A DNA stretch of 64,000 bases from Phocoena phocoena (lineage: Eukaryota; Chordata; Mammalia; Artiodactyla; Phocoenidae), in NCBI RefSeq assembly GCF_963924675.1, contig NC_089236.1, positions 44,920,500 to 44,984,499 on the forward strand, written 5' to 3'. Of this stretch, positions 1 through 11,135 are shown piece after piece. The notes below the pieces were generated by a model. That model saw only the letters and a list, made by a program, of their open reading frames with translations, did no database searches and had not been told where the DNA came from. The translations under genes were made by a program, and so were the position numbers. Position 1 is the stretch's first letter; each line of letters starts with the position of its first letter.

Positions 1-90
1 ACCAAGGAACAACCTAGCTACTCCTCCTGGGCCTGTGGCTATTCAGAAGCCTGCATTGCCACAGCAAGAAGCGGACTGAAATTGCAGTAA
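1..90. repeat. Partial monomer (unit 0), right end only
   Basis: This is the last 90 bases of a monomer whose body lies left of the window. It has the D-family tail (caacctag, cctgggcctgtgg, cacagcaag) also seen in units 2, 5 and 7. The array therefore continues beyond the left edge, and the monomer before unit 1 probably had a D tail. Confidence 0.95.
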
Positions 91-272
91 GAACGCAAGG
101 GGACTTTCTTCTGGAGGCACGCTGACTTCAGGCAGGAGGTCCTAGATGGAATGCGAGGCCGAGGGTGCTCTCAGTGCAGGTCAGACTAGGGCAAGGCGTA
201 AGACCTCAAGGCCTGTGAGACGTGCCAAAATTCTGTTCGTGAACGTGTGGGTGTGATGGGGAAATTAAGCTG

Positions 273-289
273 CTTCGTTGGAGACTGCT
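273..289 (+). other. CENP-B-box-like 17-mer (best form, unit 1)
   Basis: The stretch starts cttcgttgga and matches the canonical mammalian CENP-B box at 13 of 17 positions. Seven of the nine core bases (TTCG, A, CGGG) match, with the CGGG core read as CTGC. The same form is at 3034-3050, 7176-7192 and 9937-9953. Other units have cttcggtgg, and unit 34 has cttcgctgg. The degenerate 3' core makes binding doubtful. Confidence 0.3.
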
Positions 290-319
290 GTGCGTTTCCC
301 TACCCTCGGCGTAGAGAGA

Positions 320-402
320 GTTGGTTCCAAAGGGCTACGGGGCTGGATGTTGCTTAGTAGACCTAGGGGGTACTACGGTTAGTCTGTGTTCCAGCTTGAA
401 CC
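320..402. repeat. Diverged L leader patch (example in unit 1)
   Basis: Between gttggttcc and agcttgaacc the L monomers differ from all others by about ten substitutions and one extra base in 83 bp. Flanking sequence differs by only a few bases per hundred. The patch recurs at the same internal position in 14 monomers: 1, 3, 4, 6, 8, 9, 12, 15, 28, 29, 32, 38, 39 and 44. It sits on different bodies (L, B, E, R), so it has moved as a block, probably by gene conversion or crossover. Confidence 0.85.
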
Positions 403-1471
403 AGGGAGCCCACGCGATTTTCCTAGGTGTCCGGAAAACTCTACTGCCATAAAAGATATGCAGAGCAGAGGCTACAGCCTCATGGAAAGTGCTGCACACC
501 TCCGTTTCTGCAGGGCAAGTCCGGCCTTAACCTACAGGCATGTGCTCACTCTGAGTGTCCCGTTAGCGACACAGCTTTGAAAGATGCTGACTTTCTCCTC
601 GAGCTGAGTGACTTCAGGTACGAGGTCCGCGAAGTATGCAAAGCACAGTGTTTTTTCTTGGCAGCTCACACAAGGGCGGCAACCGGTATTTCCTGGGCGC
701 TTCGGACACACCAGAAATCGTGTCCTGAAGCTGTTTGAGGGCTCTGGAAATAGAGCTCTCCTCAAGGAACGCGCAGTGTGTTGCCCATCACTCGGCACGC
801 ACGCAGGGCATCGGAGGGGAAGACGACTGGGCCTCGATGTTGCTCAGCTGGTCCACCGGGGTCTGGAGATACTCACTGACAATGGAGGAAAATGGATGCA
901 AACCAGAGGGGCCTACGAGTCCTCAGAAGGGTACTTCCCTGAAAGTAAAGGCGAAGAGCTACTAAGAACTCGTGGAAACAGCTGCATGCCTCCCTTTCTG
1001 CCCGGCTACTCAGGGCCTAACCTGGAGGCAAGTTCTCACGTTGAGTTTCTCTTGACTTCTAGAGCTTGTCAGGCTGACCACCACGGCGGCCATGGAAGCA
1101 CCTGGTTTAGACCGAGCAAATTCAGTTTCTTCCCAGAAGCATTCCTACAGGGTTCCCAGGCCTGTCAACAGCAGGGATTTCAGGTAGCATCAACGCACCG
1201 TGAATGCAGCCTTCCAAATTGGAAAGCGAGGATGTTTAAATCAGGCCCCCGATTTCATGCGCAAACGCAGCATACATTGCTGTTGTTTCTAACAAGTCAA
1301 AAGAGACACATGGCCCCTTGTGTTTGCTTGCCTGAATCAGCTTCTCGAAGCAGGGGGTTGTGCATCAAGTGGACTGCCTCAACCAAGGAACGCCCTAGCT
1401 ACTCCTCTGGGGCCTGTTGCTATTCAGAAGCCTGCATTGCCACCGCAAGAAGCGGACTGAAATTGCAGTAA

Positions 1472-2851
1472 GAACGCAAGGGGACTTTCTTCTGGAGGCA
1501 CGGTGACTTCAGGCAGGAGGTCCTAGATGGAATGCGAGGGCGAGGGTGCTCTCAGTGCAGGTCAGACTAGGGCAAGGCCTAAGACCTCAAGGCCTGTGAG
1601 ACGTGCCAAAATTCTGTTCATGAACGTGTGGGTGTGATGGGGAAATTAAGCTGCTTCGGTGGAGACTGCTGTGCGTTTCCCTACCCTCGGCGTAGAGAGA
1701 GTGGCTCCAAAGGGCTACGGGGCTGGATGTTGCTTAGGAGACCTAAGGGGTCCTGGGGTTAGTCTGTGTTCCAGCCGGGAACAGGGAGCCCACGCGATTT
1801 TCCTAGGTGTCCGGAAAACTCTACTGCCATAAAAGATATGCAGAGCAGAGGCTACGGCCTCAAGGAAAGTGCTGCACGCCTGCGTTTCTGCAGGGCAAGT
1901 CCGGCCTTAACCTACAGGCATGTGCTCACACTGAGTGTCCCGTTAGCGACACAGCTTTGAAAGATGCTGACTTTCTCCTCGAGCTGAGTGACTTCAGGTA
2001 TGAGGTCCGCGAAGTATGCAAAGCAGAGTGTTTTCCCTTGGCAGCTCACACAATGGCGGCAACCGGTATTTCCTGGGCGCTTCGGACACACCAGAAATCG
2101 TGTCCTGAAGCTGTTAGAGGGCTCTGGAAATAGAGCTCTCCTCAAGGAACGCGCAGTGTGTTGCCCATCACTCGGCACGCACGGAGGACATCGGAGGGGA
2201 AGACCACTGGGCCTCGATGTTGCTCAGCTGGTCCACCAGGGTCTGGAGATACTCACTGACAATGGAGGAAAATGGATGCAAACCAGAGGGGCCTACGAGT
2301 CCTCAGAAGGGTACTTCCCTGAAAGTAAAGGCGAAGAGCTACTAAGAACTCGTGGAAACAGCTGCATGCCTCCCTTTCTGCCCGGCTACTCAGGGCCTAA
2401 CCTGGAGGCAAGTTCTCACGTTGAGTTTCTCTTGACTTCTAGAGCTTGTCAGGCTGACCACCACGGCGGCCATGGAAGCACCTGGTTTAGACCGACCAAA
2501 CTCAGTTTGTTCCCAGAAGCATTCCTACAGGGTTCCCAGGCCTGTCAACAGCAGGGATTTCAGATAGCTTCAACGCACCGTGAATGCAGCCTTCCAAATT
2601 GGAAAGCGAGGATGTTTAAATCAGGCCCCCGATTTCATGCGCAAACGCAGCATACATTGCTGTTGTTTCTAACAAGTCAAAAGAGACACATGGCCCCTTG
2701 TGTTTGCTTGCCTGAATCAGCTTCTCGAAGCAGGGGGTTGTGCATCAAGTGGACTGCCTCAACCAAGGAACAACCTAGCTACTCCTCCTGGGCCTGTGGC
2801 TATTCAGAAGCCTGCATTGCCACAGCAAGAAGCGGACTGAAATTGCAGTAA
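1472..2851. repeat. Satellite unit 2, family D (1380 bp)
   Basis: This is the type example of family D: cctcaagg, gcctgcgt, gttttccc, caatggcgg, gtatgagg, gttagagg, caccaggg, ccaaactcagtttgtt, cagatagc and the caacctag tail. It appears identical to units 5 and 7. I counted about 52 CpG dinucleotides in this monomer. The open frame is intact. Confidence 0.96.
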
Positions 2852-4232
2852 GAACGCAAGGGGACTTTCTTCTGGAGGCACGCTGACTTCAGGCAGGAGG
2901 TCCTAGATGGAATGCGAGGCCGAGGGTGCTCTCAGTGCAGGTCAGACTAGGGCAAGGCGTAAGACCTCAAGGCCTGTGAGACGTGCCAAAATTCTGTTCG
3001 TGAACGTGTGGGTGTGATGGGGAAATTAAGCTGCTTCGTTGGAGACTGCTGTGCGTTTCCCTACCCTCGGCGTAGAGAGAGTTGGTTCCAAAGGGCTACG
3101 GGGCTGGATGTTGCTTAGTAGACCTAGGGGGTACTACGGTTAGTCTGTGTTCCAGCTTGAACCAGGGAGCCCACGCGATTTTCCTAGGTGTCCGGAAAAC
3201 TCTACTGCCATAAAAGATATGCAGAGCAGAGGCTACAGCCTCATGGAAAGTGCTGCACACCTCCGTTTCTGCAGGGCAAGTCCGGCCTTAACCTACAGGC
3301 ATGTGCTCACTCTGAGTGTCCCGTTAGCGACACAGCTTTGAAAGATGCTGACTTTCTCCTCGAGCTGAGTGACTTCAGGTACGAGGTCCGCGAAGTATGC
3401 AAAGCACAGTGTTTTTTCTTGGCAGCTCACACAAGGGCGGCAACCGGTATTTCCTGGGCGCTTCGGACACACCAGAAATCGTGTCCTGAAGCTGTTTGAG
3501 GGCTCTGGAAATAGAGCTCTCCTCAAGGAACGCGCAGTGTGTTGCCCATCACTCGGCACGCACGCAGTGCATCGGAGGGGAAGACGACTGGGCCTCGATG
3601 TTGCTCAGCTGGTCCACCGGGGTCTGGAGATACTCACTGACAATGGAGGAAAATGGATGCAAACCAGAGGGGCCTACGAGTCCTCAGAAGGGTACTTCCC
3701 TGAAAGTAAAGGCGAAGAGCTACTAAGAACTCGTGGAAACAGCTGCATGCCTCCCTTTCTGCCCGGCTACTCAGGGCCTAACCTGGAGGCAAGTTCTCAC
3801 GTTGAGTTTCTCTTGACTTCTAGAGCTTGTCAGGCTGACCACCACGGCGGCCATGGAAGCACCTGGTTTAGACCGAGCAAATTCAGTTTCTTCCCAGAAG
3901 CATTCCTACAGGGTTCCCAGGCCTGTCAACAGCAGGGATTTCAGGTAGCATCAACGCACCGTGAATGCAGCCTTCCAAATTGGAAAGCGAGGATGTTTAA
4001 ATCAGGCCCCCGATTTCATGCGCAAACGCAGCATACATTGCTGTTGTTTCTAACAAGTCAAAAGAGACACATGGCCCCTTGTGTTTGCTTGCCTGAATCA
4101 GCTTCTCGAAGCAGGGGGTTGTGCATCAAGTGGACTGCCTCAACCAAGGAACAACCTAGCTACTCCTCCTGGGGCTGTGGCTATTCAGAAGCCTGCATTG
4201 CCACAGCAAGAAGCGGACTGAAATTGCAGTAA
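2852..4232. repeat. Satellite unit 3, family L with D tail (1381 bp)
   Basis: It has the L leader patch (3081-3163) and L body, then a D-like tail with the private form tggggctgtgg, which is shared only with unit 8. It differs from unit 8 by a T at 3568 (gcagtgcatc), a base that reappears in unit 9 at 11852. The cttcgttgg variant is at 3034-3050. Confidence 0.95.
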
Positions 4233-5613
4233 GAACGCAAGGGGACTTTCTTCTGGAGGCACGCTGACTTCAGGCAGGAGGTCCTAGATGGAATGCGAGG
4301 CCGAGGGTGCTCTCAGTGCAGGTCAGACTAGGGCAAGGCGTAAGACCTCAAGGCCTGTGAGACGTGCCAAAATTCTGTTCGTGAACGTGTGGGTGTGATG
4401 GGGAAATTAAGCTGCTTCGGTGGAGACTGCTGTGCGTTTCCCTACCCTCGGCGTAGAGAGAGTTGGTTCCAAAGGGTTACGGGGCTGGATGTTGCTTAGT
4501 AGACCTAGGGGGTACTACGGTTAGTCTGTGTTCCAGCTTGAACCAGGGAGCCCACGCGATTTTCCTAGGTGTCCGGAAAACTCTACTGCCATCAAAGATA
4601 TGCAGAGCAGAGGCTACAGCCTCATGGAAAGTGCTGCACACCTCCGTTTCTGCAGGGCAAGTCCGGCCTTAACCTACAGGCATGTGCTCACTCTGAGTGT
4701 CCCGTTAGCGACACAGCTTTGAAAGATGCTGACTTTCTCCTCGAGCTGAGTGACTTCAGGTACGAGGTCCGCGAAGTATGCAAAGCACAGTGTTTTTTCT
4801 TGGCAGCTCACACAAGGGCGGCAACCGGTATTTCCTGGGCGCTTCGGACACACCAGAAATCGTGTCCTGAAGCTGTTTGAGGGCTCTGGAAATAGAGCTC
4901 TCCTCAAGGAACGCGCAGTGTGTTGCCCATCACTCGGCACGCACGCAGGGCATCGGAGGGGAAGACGACTGGGCCTCGATGTTGCTCAGCTGGTCCACCG
5001 GGGTCTGGAGATACTCACTGACAATGGAGGAAAATGGATGCAAACCAGAGGGGCCTACGAGTCCTCAGAAGGGTACTTCCCTGAAAGTAAAGGCGAAGAG
5101 CTACTAAGAACTCGTGGAAACAGCTGCATGCCTCCCTTTCTGCCCGGCTACTCAGGGCCTAACCTGGAGGCAAGTTCTCACGTTGAGTTTCTCTTGACTT
5201 CTAGAGCTTGTCAGGCTGACCACCACGGCGGCCATGGAAGCACCTGGTTTAGACCGAGCAAATTCAGTTTCTTCCCAGAAGCATTCCTACAGGGTTCCCA
5301 GGCCTGTCAACAGCAGGGATTTCAGGTAGCATCAACGCACCGTGAATGCAGCCTTCCAAATTGGAAAGCGAGGATGTTTAAATCAGGCCCCCGATTTCAT
5401 GCGCAAACGCAGCATACATTGCTGTTGTTTCTAACAAGTCAAAAGAGACACATGGCCCCTTGTGTTTGCTTGCCTGAATCAGCTTCTCGAAGCAGGGGGT
5501 TGTGCATCAAGTGGACTGCCTCAACCAAGGAACGCCCTAGCTACTCCTCTGGGGCCTGTTGCTATTCAGAAGCCTGCATTGCCACCGCAAGAAGCGGACT
5601 GAAATTGCAGTAA
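4233..5613. repeat. Satellite unit 4, family L (1381 bp)
   Basis: An L monomer with leader patch 4462-4544 and the ccatcaaag variant in place of ccataaaag. It has a private T at 4477 (gggttacgg) and ends in the ctgttgct tail. Its 6,903-bp-shifted partner is unit 9, which differs at only four bases that I found (4477, 4817, 4926 and 4949 against 11380, 11720, 11829 and 11852). Confidence 0.95.
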
Positions 5614-6993
5614 GAACGCAAGGGGACTTTCTTCTGGAGGCACGGTGACTTCAGGCAGGAGGTCCTAGATGGAATGCGAGGGCGAGGGTGCTCTCAGTGC
5701 AGGTCAGACTAGGGCAAGGCCTAAGACCTCAAGGCCTGTGAGACGTGCCAAAATTCTGTTCATGAACGTGTGGGTGTGATGGGGAAATTAAGCTGCTTCG
5801 GTGGAGACTGCTGTGCGTTTCCCTACCCTCGGCGTAGAGAGAGTGGCTCCAAAGGGCTACGGGGCTGGATGTTGCTTAGGAGACCTAAGGGGTCCTGGGG
5901 TTAGTCTGTGTTCCAGCCGGGAACAGGGAGCCCACGCGATTTTCCTAGGTGTCCGGAAAACTCTACTGCCATAAAAGATATGCAGAGCAGAGGCTACGGC
6001 CTCAAGGAAAGTGCTGCACGCCTGCGTTTCTGCAGGGCAAGTCCGGCCTTAACCTACAGGCATGTGCTCACACTGAGTGTCCCGTTAGCGACACAGCTTT
6101 GAAAGATGCTGACTTTCTCCTCGAGCTGAGTGACTTCAGGTATGAGGTCCGCGAAGTATGCAAAGCAGAGTGTTTTCCCTTGGCAGCTCACACAATGGCG
6201 GCAACCGGTATTTCCTGGGCGCTTCGGACACACCAGAAATCGTGTCCTGAAGCTGTTAGAGGGCTCTGGAAATAGAGCTCTCCTCAAGGAACGCGCAGTG
6301 TGTTGCCCATCACTCGGCACGCACGGAGGACATCGGAGGGGAAGACCACTGGGCCTCGATGTTGCTCAGCTGGTCCACCAGGGTCTGGAGATACTCACTG
6401 ACAATGGAGGAAAATGGATGCAAACCAGAGGGGCCTACGAGTCCTCAGAAGGGTACTTCCCTGAAAGTAAAGGCGAAGAGCTACTAAGAACTCGTGGAAA
6501 CAGCTGCATGCCTCCCTTTCTGCCCGGCTACTCAGGGCCTAACCTGGAGGCAAGTTCTCACGTTGAGTTTCTCTTGACTTCTAGAGCTTGTCAGGCTGAC
6601 CACCACGGCGGCCATGGAAGCACCTGGTTTAGACCGACCAAACTCAGTTTGTTCCCAGAAGCATTCCTACAGGGTTCCCAGGCCTGTCAACAGCAGGGAT
6701 TTCAGATAGCTTCAACGCACCGTGAATGCAGCCTTCCAAATTGGAAAGCGAGGATGTTTAAATCAGGCCCCCGATTTCATGCGCAAACGCAGCATACATT
6801 GCTGTTGTTTCTAACAAGTCAAAAGAGACACATGGCCCCTTGTGTTTGCTTGCCTGAATCAGCTTCTCGAAGCAGGGGGTTGTGCATCAAGTGGACTGCC
6901 TCAACCAAGGAACAACCTAGCTACTCCTCCTGGGCCTGTGGCTATTCAGAAGCCTGCATTGCCACAGCAAGAAGCGGACTGAAATTGCAGTAA
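5614..6993. repeat. Satellite unit 5, family D (1380 bp)
   Basis: It matches units 2 and 7 at every diagnostic D site, from cctcaagg through cagatagc to the caacctag tail. Units 4-5 repeat units 1-2 at an offset of 4,142 bp. The open frame is intact. Confidence 0.96.
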
Positions 6994-8374
6994 GAACGCA
7001 AGGGGACTTTCTTCTGGAGGCACGCTGACTTCAGGCAGGAGGTCCTAGATGGAATGCGAGGCCGAGGGTGCTCTCAGTGCAGGTCAGACTAGGGCAAGGC
7101 GTAAGACCTCAAGGCCTGTGAGACGTGCCAAAATTCTGTTCGTGAACGTGTGGGTGTGATGGGGAAATTAAGCTGCTTCGTTGGAGACTGCTGTGCGTTT
7201 CCCTACCCTCGGCGTAGAGAGAGTTGGTTCCAAAGGGCTACGGGGCTGGATGTTGCTTAGTAGACCTAGGGGGTACTACGGTTAGTCTGTGTTCCAGCTT
7301 GAACCAGGGAGCCCACGCGATTTTCCTAGGTGTCCGGAAAACTCTACTGCCATAAAAGATATGCAGAGCAGAGGCTACAGCCTCATGGAAAGTGCTGCAC
7401 ACCTCCGTTTCTGCAGGGCAAGTCCGGCCTTAACCTACAGGCATGTGCTCACTCTGAGTGTCCCGTTAGCGACACAGCTTTGAAAGATGCTGACTTTCTC
7501 CTCGAGCTGAGTGACTTCAGGTACGAGGTCCGCGAAGTATGCAAAGCACAGTGTTTTTTCTTGGCAGCTCACACAAGGGCGGCAACCGGTATTTCCTGGG
7601 CGCTTCGGACACACCAGAAATCGTGTCCTGAAGCTGTTTGAGGGCTCTGGAAATAGAGCTCTCCTCAAGGAACGCGCAGTGTGTTGCCCATCACTCGGCA
7701 CGCACGCAGGGCATCGGAGGGGAAGACGACTGGGCCTCGATGTTGCTCAGCTGGTCCACCGGGGTCTGGAGATACTCACTGACAATGGAGGAAAATGGAT
7801 GCAAACCAGAGGGGCCTACGAGTCCTCAGAAGGGTACTTCCCTGAAAGTAAAGGCGAAGAGCTACTAAGAACTCGTGGAAACAGCTGCATGCCTCCCTTT
7901 CTGCCCGGCTACTCAGGGCCTAACCTGGAGGCAAGTTCTCACGTTGAGTTTCTCTTGACTTCTAGAGCTTGTCAGGCTGACCACCACGGCGGCCATGGAA
8001 GCACCTGGTTTAGACCGAGCAAATTCAGTTTCTTCCCAGAAGCATTCCTACAGGGTTCCCAGGCCTGTCAACAGCAGGGATTTCAGGTAGCATCAACGCA
8101 CCGTGAATGCAGCCTTCCAAATTGGAAAGCGAGGATGTTTAAATCAGGCCCCCGATTTCATGCGCAAACGCAGCATACATTGCTGTTGTTTCTAACAAGT
8201 CAAAAGAGACACATGGCCCCTTGTGTTTGCTTGCCTGAATCAGCTTCTCGAAGCAGGGGGTTGTGCATCAAGTGGACTGCCTCAACCAAGGAACGCCCTA
8301 GCTACTCCTCTGGGGCCTGTTGCTATTCAGAAGCCTGCATTGCCACCGCAAGAAGCGGACTGAAATTGCAGTAA
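6994..8374. repeat. Satellite unit 6, family L (1381 bp)
   Basis: I find no difference from unit 1 over the monomer. The leader patch is at 7223-7305 and the cttcgttgg variant at 7176-7192. It begins a second pass of the five-unit block that started at unit 1. Confidence 0.96.
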
Positions 8375-9754
8375 GAACGCAAGGGGACTTTCTTCTGGAG
8401 GCACGGTGACTTCAGGCAGGAGGTCCTAGATGGAATGCGAGGGCGAGGGTGCTCTCAGTGCAGGTCAGACTAGGGCAAGGCCTAAGACCTCAAGGCCTGT
8501 GAGACGTGCCAAAATTCTGTTCATGAACGTGTGGGTGTGATGGGGAAATTAAGCTGCTTCGGTGGAGACTGCTGTGCGTTTCCCTACCCTCGGCGTAGAG
8601 AGAGTGGCTCCAAAGGGCTACGGGGCTGGATGTTGCTTAGGAGACCTAAGGGGTCCTGGGGTTAGTCTGTGTTCCAGCCGGGAACAGGGAGCCCACGCGA
8701 TTTTCCTAGGTGTCCGGAAAACTCTACTGCCATAAAAGATATGCAGAGCAGAGGCTACGGCCTCAAGGAAAGTGCTGCACGCCTGCGTTTCTGCAGGGCA
8801 AGTCCGGCCTTAACCTACAGGCATGTGCTCACACTGAGTGTCCCGTTAGCGACACAGCTTTGAAAGATGCTGACTTTCTCCTCGAGCTGAGTGACTTCAG
8901 GTATGAGGTCCGCGAAGTATGCAAAGCAGAGTGTTTTCCCTTGGCAGCTCACACAATGGCGGCAACCGGTATTTCCTGGGCGCTTCGGACACACCAGAAA
9001 TCGTGTCCTGAAGCTGTTAGAGGGCTCTGGAAATAGAGCTCTCCTCAAGGAACGCGCAGTGTGTTGCCCATCACTCGGCACGCACGGAGGACATCGGAGG
9101 GGAAGACCACTGGGCCTCGATGTTGCTCAGCTGGTCCACCAGGGTCTGGAGATACTCACTGACAATGGAGGAAAATGGATGCAAACCAGAGGGGCCTACG
9201 AGTCCTCAGAAGGGTACTTCCCTGAAAGTAAAGGCGAAGAGCTACTAAGAACTCGTGGAAACAGCTGCATGCCTCCCTTTCTGCCCGGCTACTCAGGGCC
9301 TAACCTGGAGGCAAGTTCTCACGTTGAGTTTCTCTTGACTTCTAGAGCTTGTCAGGCTGACCACCACGGCGGCCATGGAAGCACCTGGTTTAGACCGACC
9401 AAACTCAGTTTGTTCCCAGAAGCATTCCTACAGGGTTCCCAGGCCTGTCAACAGCAGGGATTTCAGATAGCTTCAACGCACCGTGAATGCAGCCTTCCAA
9501 ATTGGAAAGCGAGGATGTTTAAATCAGGCCCCCGATTTCATGCGCAAACGCAGCATACATTGCTGTTGTTTCTAACAAGTCAAAAGAGACACATGGCCCC
9601 TTGTGTTTGCTTGCCTGAATCAGCTTCTCGAAGCAGGGGGTTGTGCATCAAGTGGACTGCCTCAACCAAGGAACAACCTAGCTACTCCTCCTGGGCCTGT
9701 GGCTATTCAGAAGCCTGCATTGCCACAGCAAGAAGCGGACTGAAATTGCAGTAA
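8375..9754. repeat. Satellite unit 7, family D (1380 bp)
   Basis: A third essentially identical copy of the unit 2/5 form, with the full D marker set and the caacctag tail. Three such copies within 8.3 kb show very recent homogenisation. Confidence 0.96.
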
Positions 9755-11135
9755 GAACGCAAGGGGACTTTCTTCTGGAGGCACGCTGACTTCAGGCAGG
9801 AGGTCCTAGATGGAATGCGAGGCCGAGGGTGCTCTCAGTGCAGGTCAGACTAGGGCAAGGCGTAAGACCTCAAGGCCTGTGAGACGTGCCAAAATTCTGT
9901 TCGTGAACGTGTGGGTGTGATGGGGAAATTAAGCTGCTTCGTTGGAGACTGCTGTGCGTTTCCCTACCCTCGGCGTAGAGAGAGTTGGTTCCAAAGGGCT
10001 ACGGGGCTGGATGTTGCTTAGTAGACCTAGGGGGTACTACGGTTAGTCTGTGTTCCAGCTTGAACCAGGGAGCCCACGCGATTTTCCTAGGTGTCCGGAA
10101 AACTCTACTGCCATAAAAGATATGCAGAGCAGAGGCTACAGCCTCATGGAAAGTGCTGCACACCTCCGTTTCTGCAGGGCAAGTCCGGCCTTAACCTACA
10201 GGCATGTGCTCACTCTGAGTGTCCCGTTAGCGACACAGCTTTGAAAGATGCTGACTTTCTCCTCGAGCTGAGTGACTTCAGGTACGAGGTCCGCGAAGTA
10301 TGCAAAGCACAGTGTTTTTTCTTGGCAGCTCACACAAGGGCGGCAACCGGTATTTCCTGGGCGCTTCGGACACACCAGAAATCGTGTCCTGAAGCTGTTT
10401 GAGGGCTCTGGAAATAGAGCTCTCCTCAAGGAACGCGCAGTGTGTTGCCCATCACTCGGCACGCACGCAGGGCATCGGAGGGGAAGACGACTGGGCCTCG
10501 ATGTTGCTCAGCTGGTCCACCGGGGTCTGGAGATACTCACTGACAATGGAGGAAAATGGATGCAAACCAGAGGGGCCTACGAGTCCTCAGAAGGGTACTT
10601 CCCTGAAAGTAAAGGCGAAGAGCTACTAAGAACTCGTGGAAACAGCTGCATGCCTCCCTTTCTGCCCGGCTACTCAGGGCCTAACCTGGAGGCAAGTTCT
10701 CACGTTGAGTTTCTCTTGACTTCTAGAGCTTGTCAGGCTGACCACCACGGCGGCCATGGAAGCACCTGGTTTAGACCGAGCAAATTCAGTTTCTTCCCAG
10801 AAGCATTCCTACAGGGTTCCCAGGCCTGTCAACAGCAGGGATTTCAGGTAGCATCAACGCACCGTGAATGCAGCCTTCCAAATTGGAAAGCGAGGATGTT
10901 TAAATCAGGCCCCCGATTTCATGCGCAAACGCAGCATACATTGCTGTTGTTTCTAACAAGTCAAAAGAGACACATGGCCCCTTGTGTTTGCTTGCCTGAA
11001 TCAGCTTCTCGAAGCAGGGGGTTGTGCATCAAGTGGACTGCCTCAACCAAGGAACAACCTAGCTACTCCTCCTGGGGCTGTGGCTATTCAGAAGCCTGCA
11101 TTGCCACAGCAAGAAGCGGACTGAAATTGCAGTAA
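9755..11135. repeat. Satellite unit 8, family L with D tail (1381 bp)
   Basis: Partner of unit 3 with the same tggggctgtgg tail, but with G at 10471 where unit 3 has T. Leader patch 9984-10066, cttcgttgg variant 9937-9953. The open frame is intact. Confidence 0.95.

Larger units (their letters stand above)
91..1471. repeat. Satellite unit 1, family L (1381 bp)
   Basis: It has the L leader patch at 320-402 (gttggttcc, tactacgg, agcttgaacc), which includes the extra base. Its L body carries tcactctgag, cacagtgttttttc and aaattcag. The tail cgccctag with ctgttgct is shared with units 4, 6 and 9. I find no difference from unit 6, 6,903 bp away. At 273-289 it has the variant cttcgttgg, which is closest to a CENP-B box. 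The recurrent open frame is intact. Confidence 0.96.

Noticed and set aside
532..798. 88-codon minus-strand frame and the 64-, 76- and 103-codon plus-strand frames in each monomer
   Set aside because: They overlap each other and the longer frame in different phases, have no conserved start context, and persist only because the monomers are copies.
608..1471. 287-codon frame, and its 45 positional equivalents, as a protein-coding gene family
   Set aside because: GTG start directly after an in-frame stop, no ATG until codon 97, weak context there, six broken copies, replacement-rich variation and no recognisable domain.
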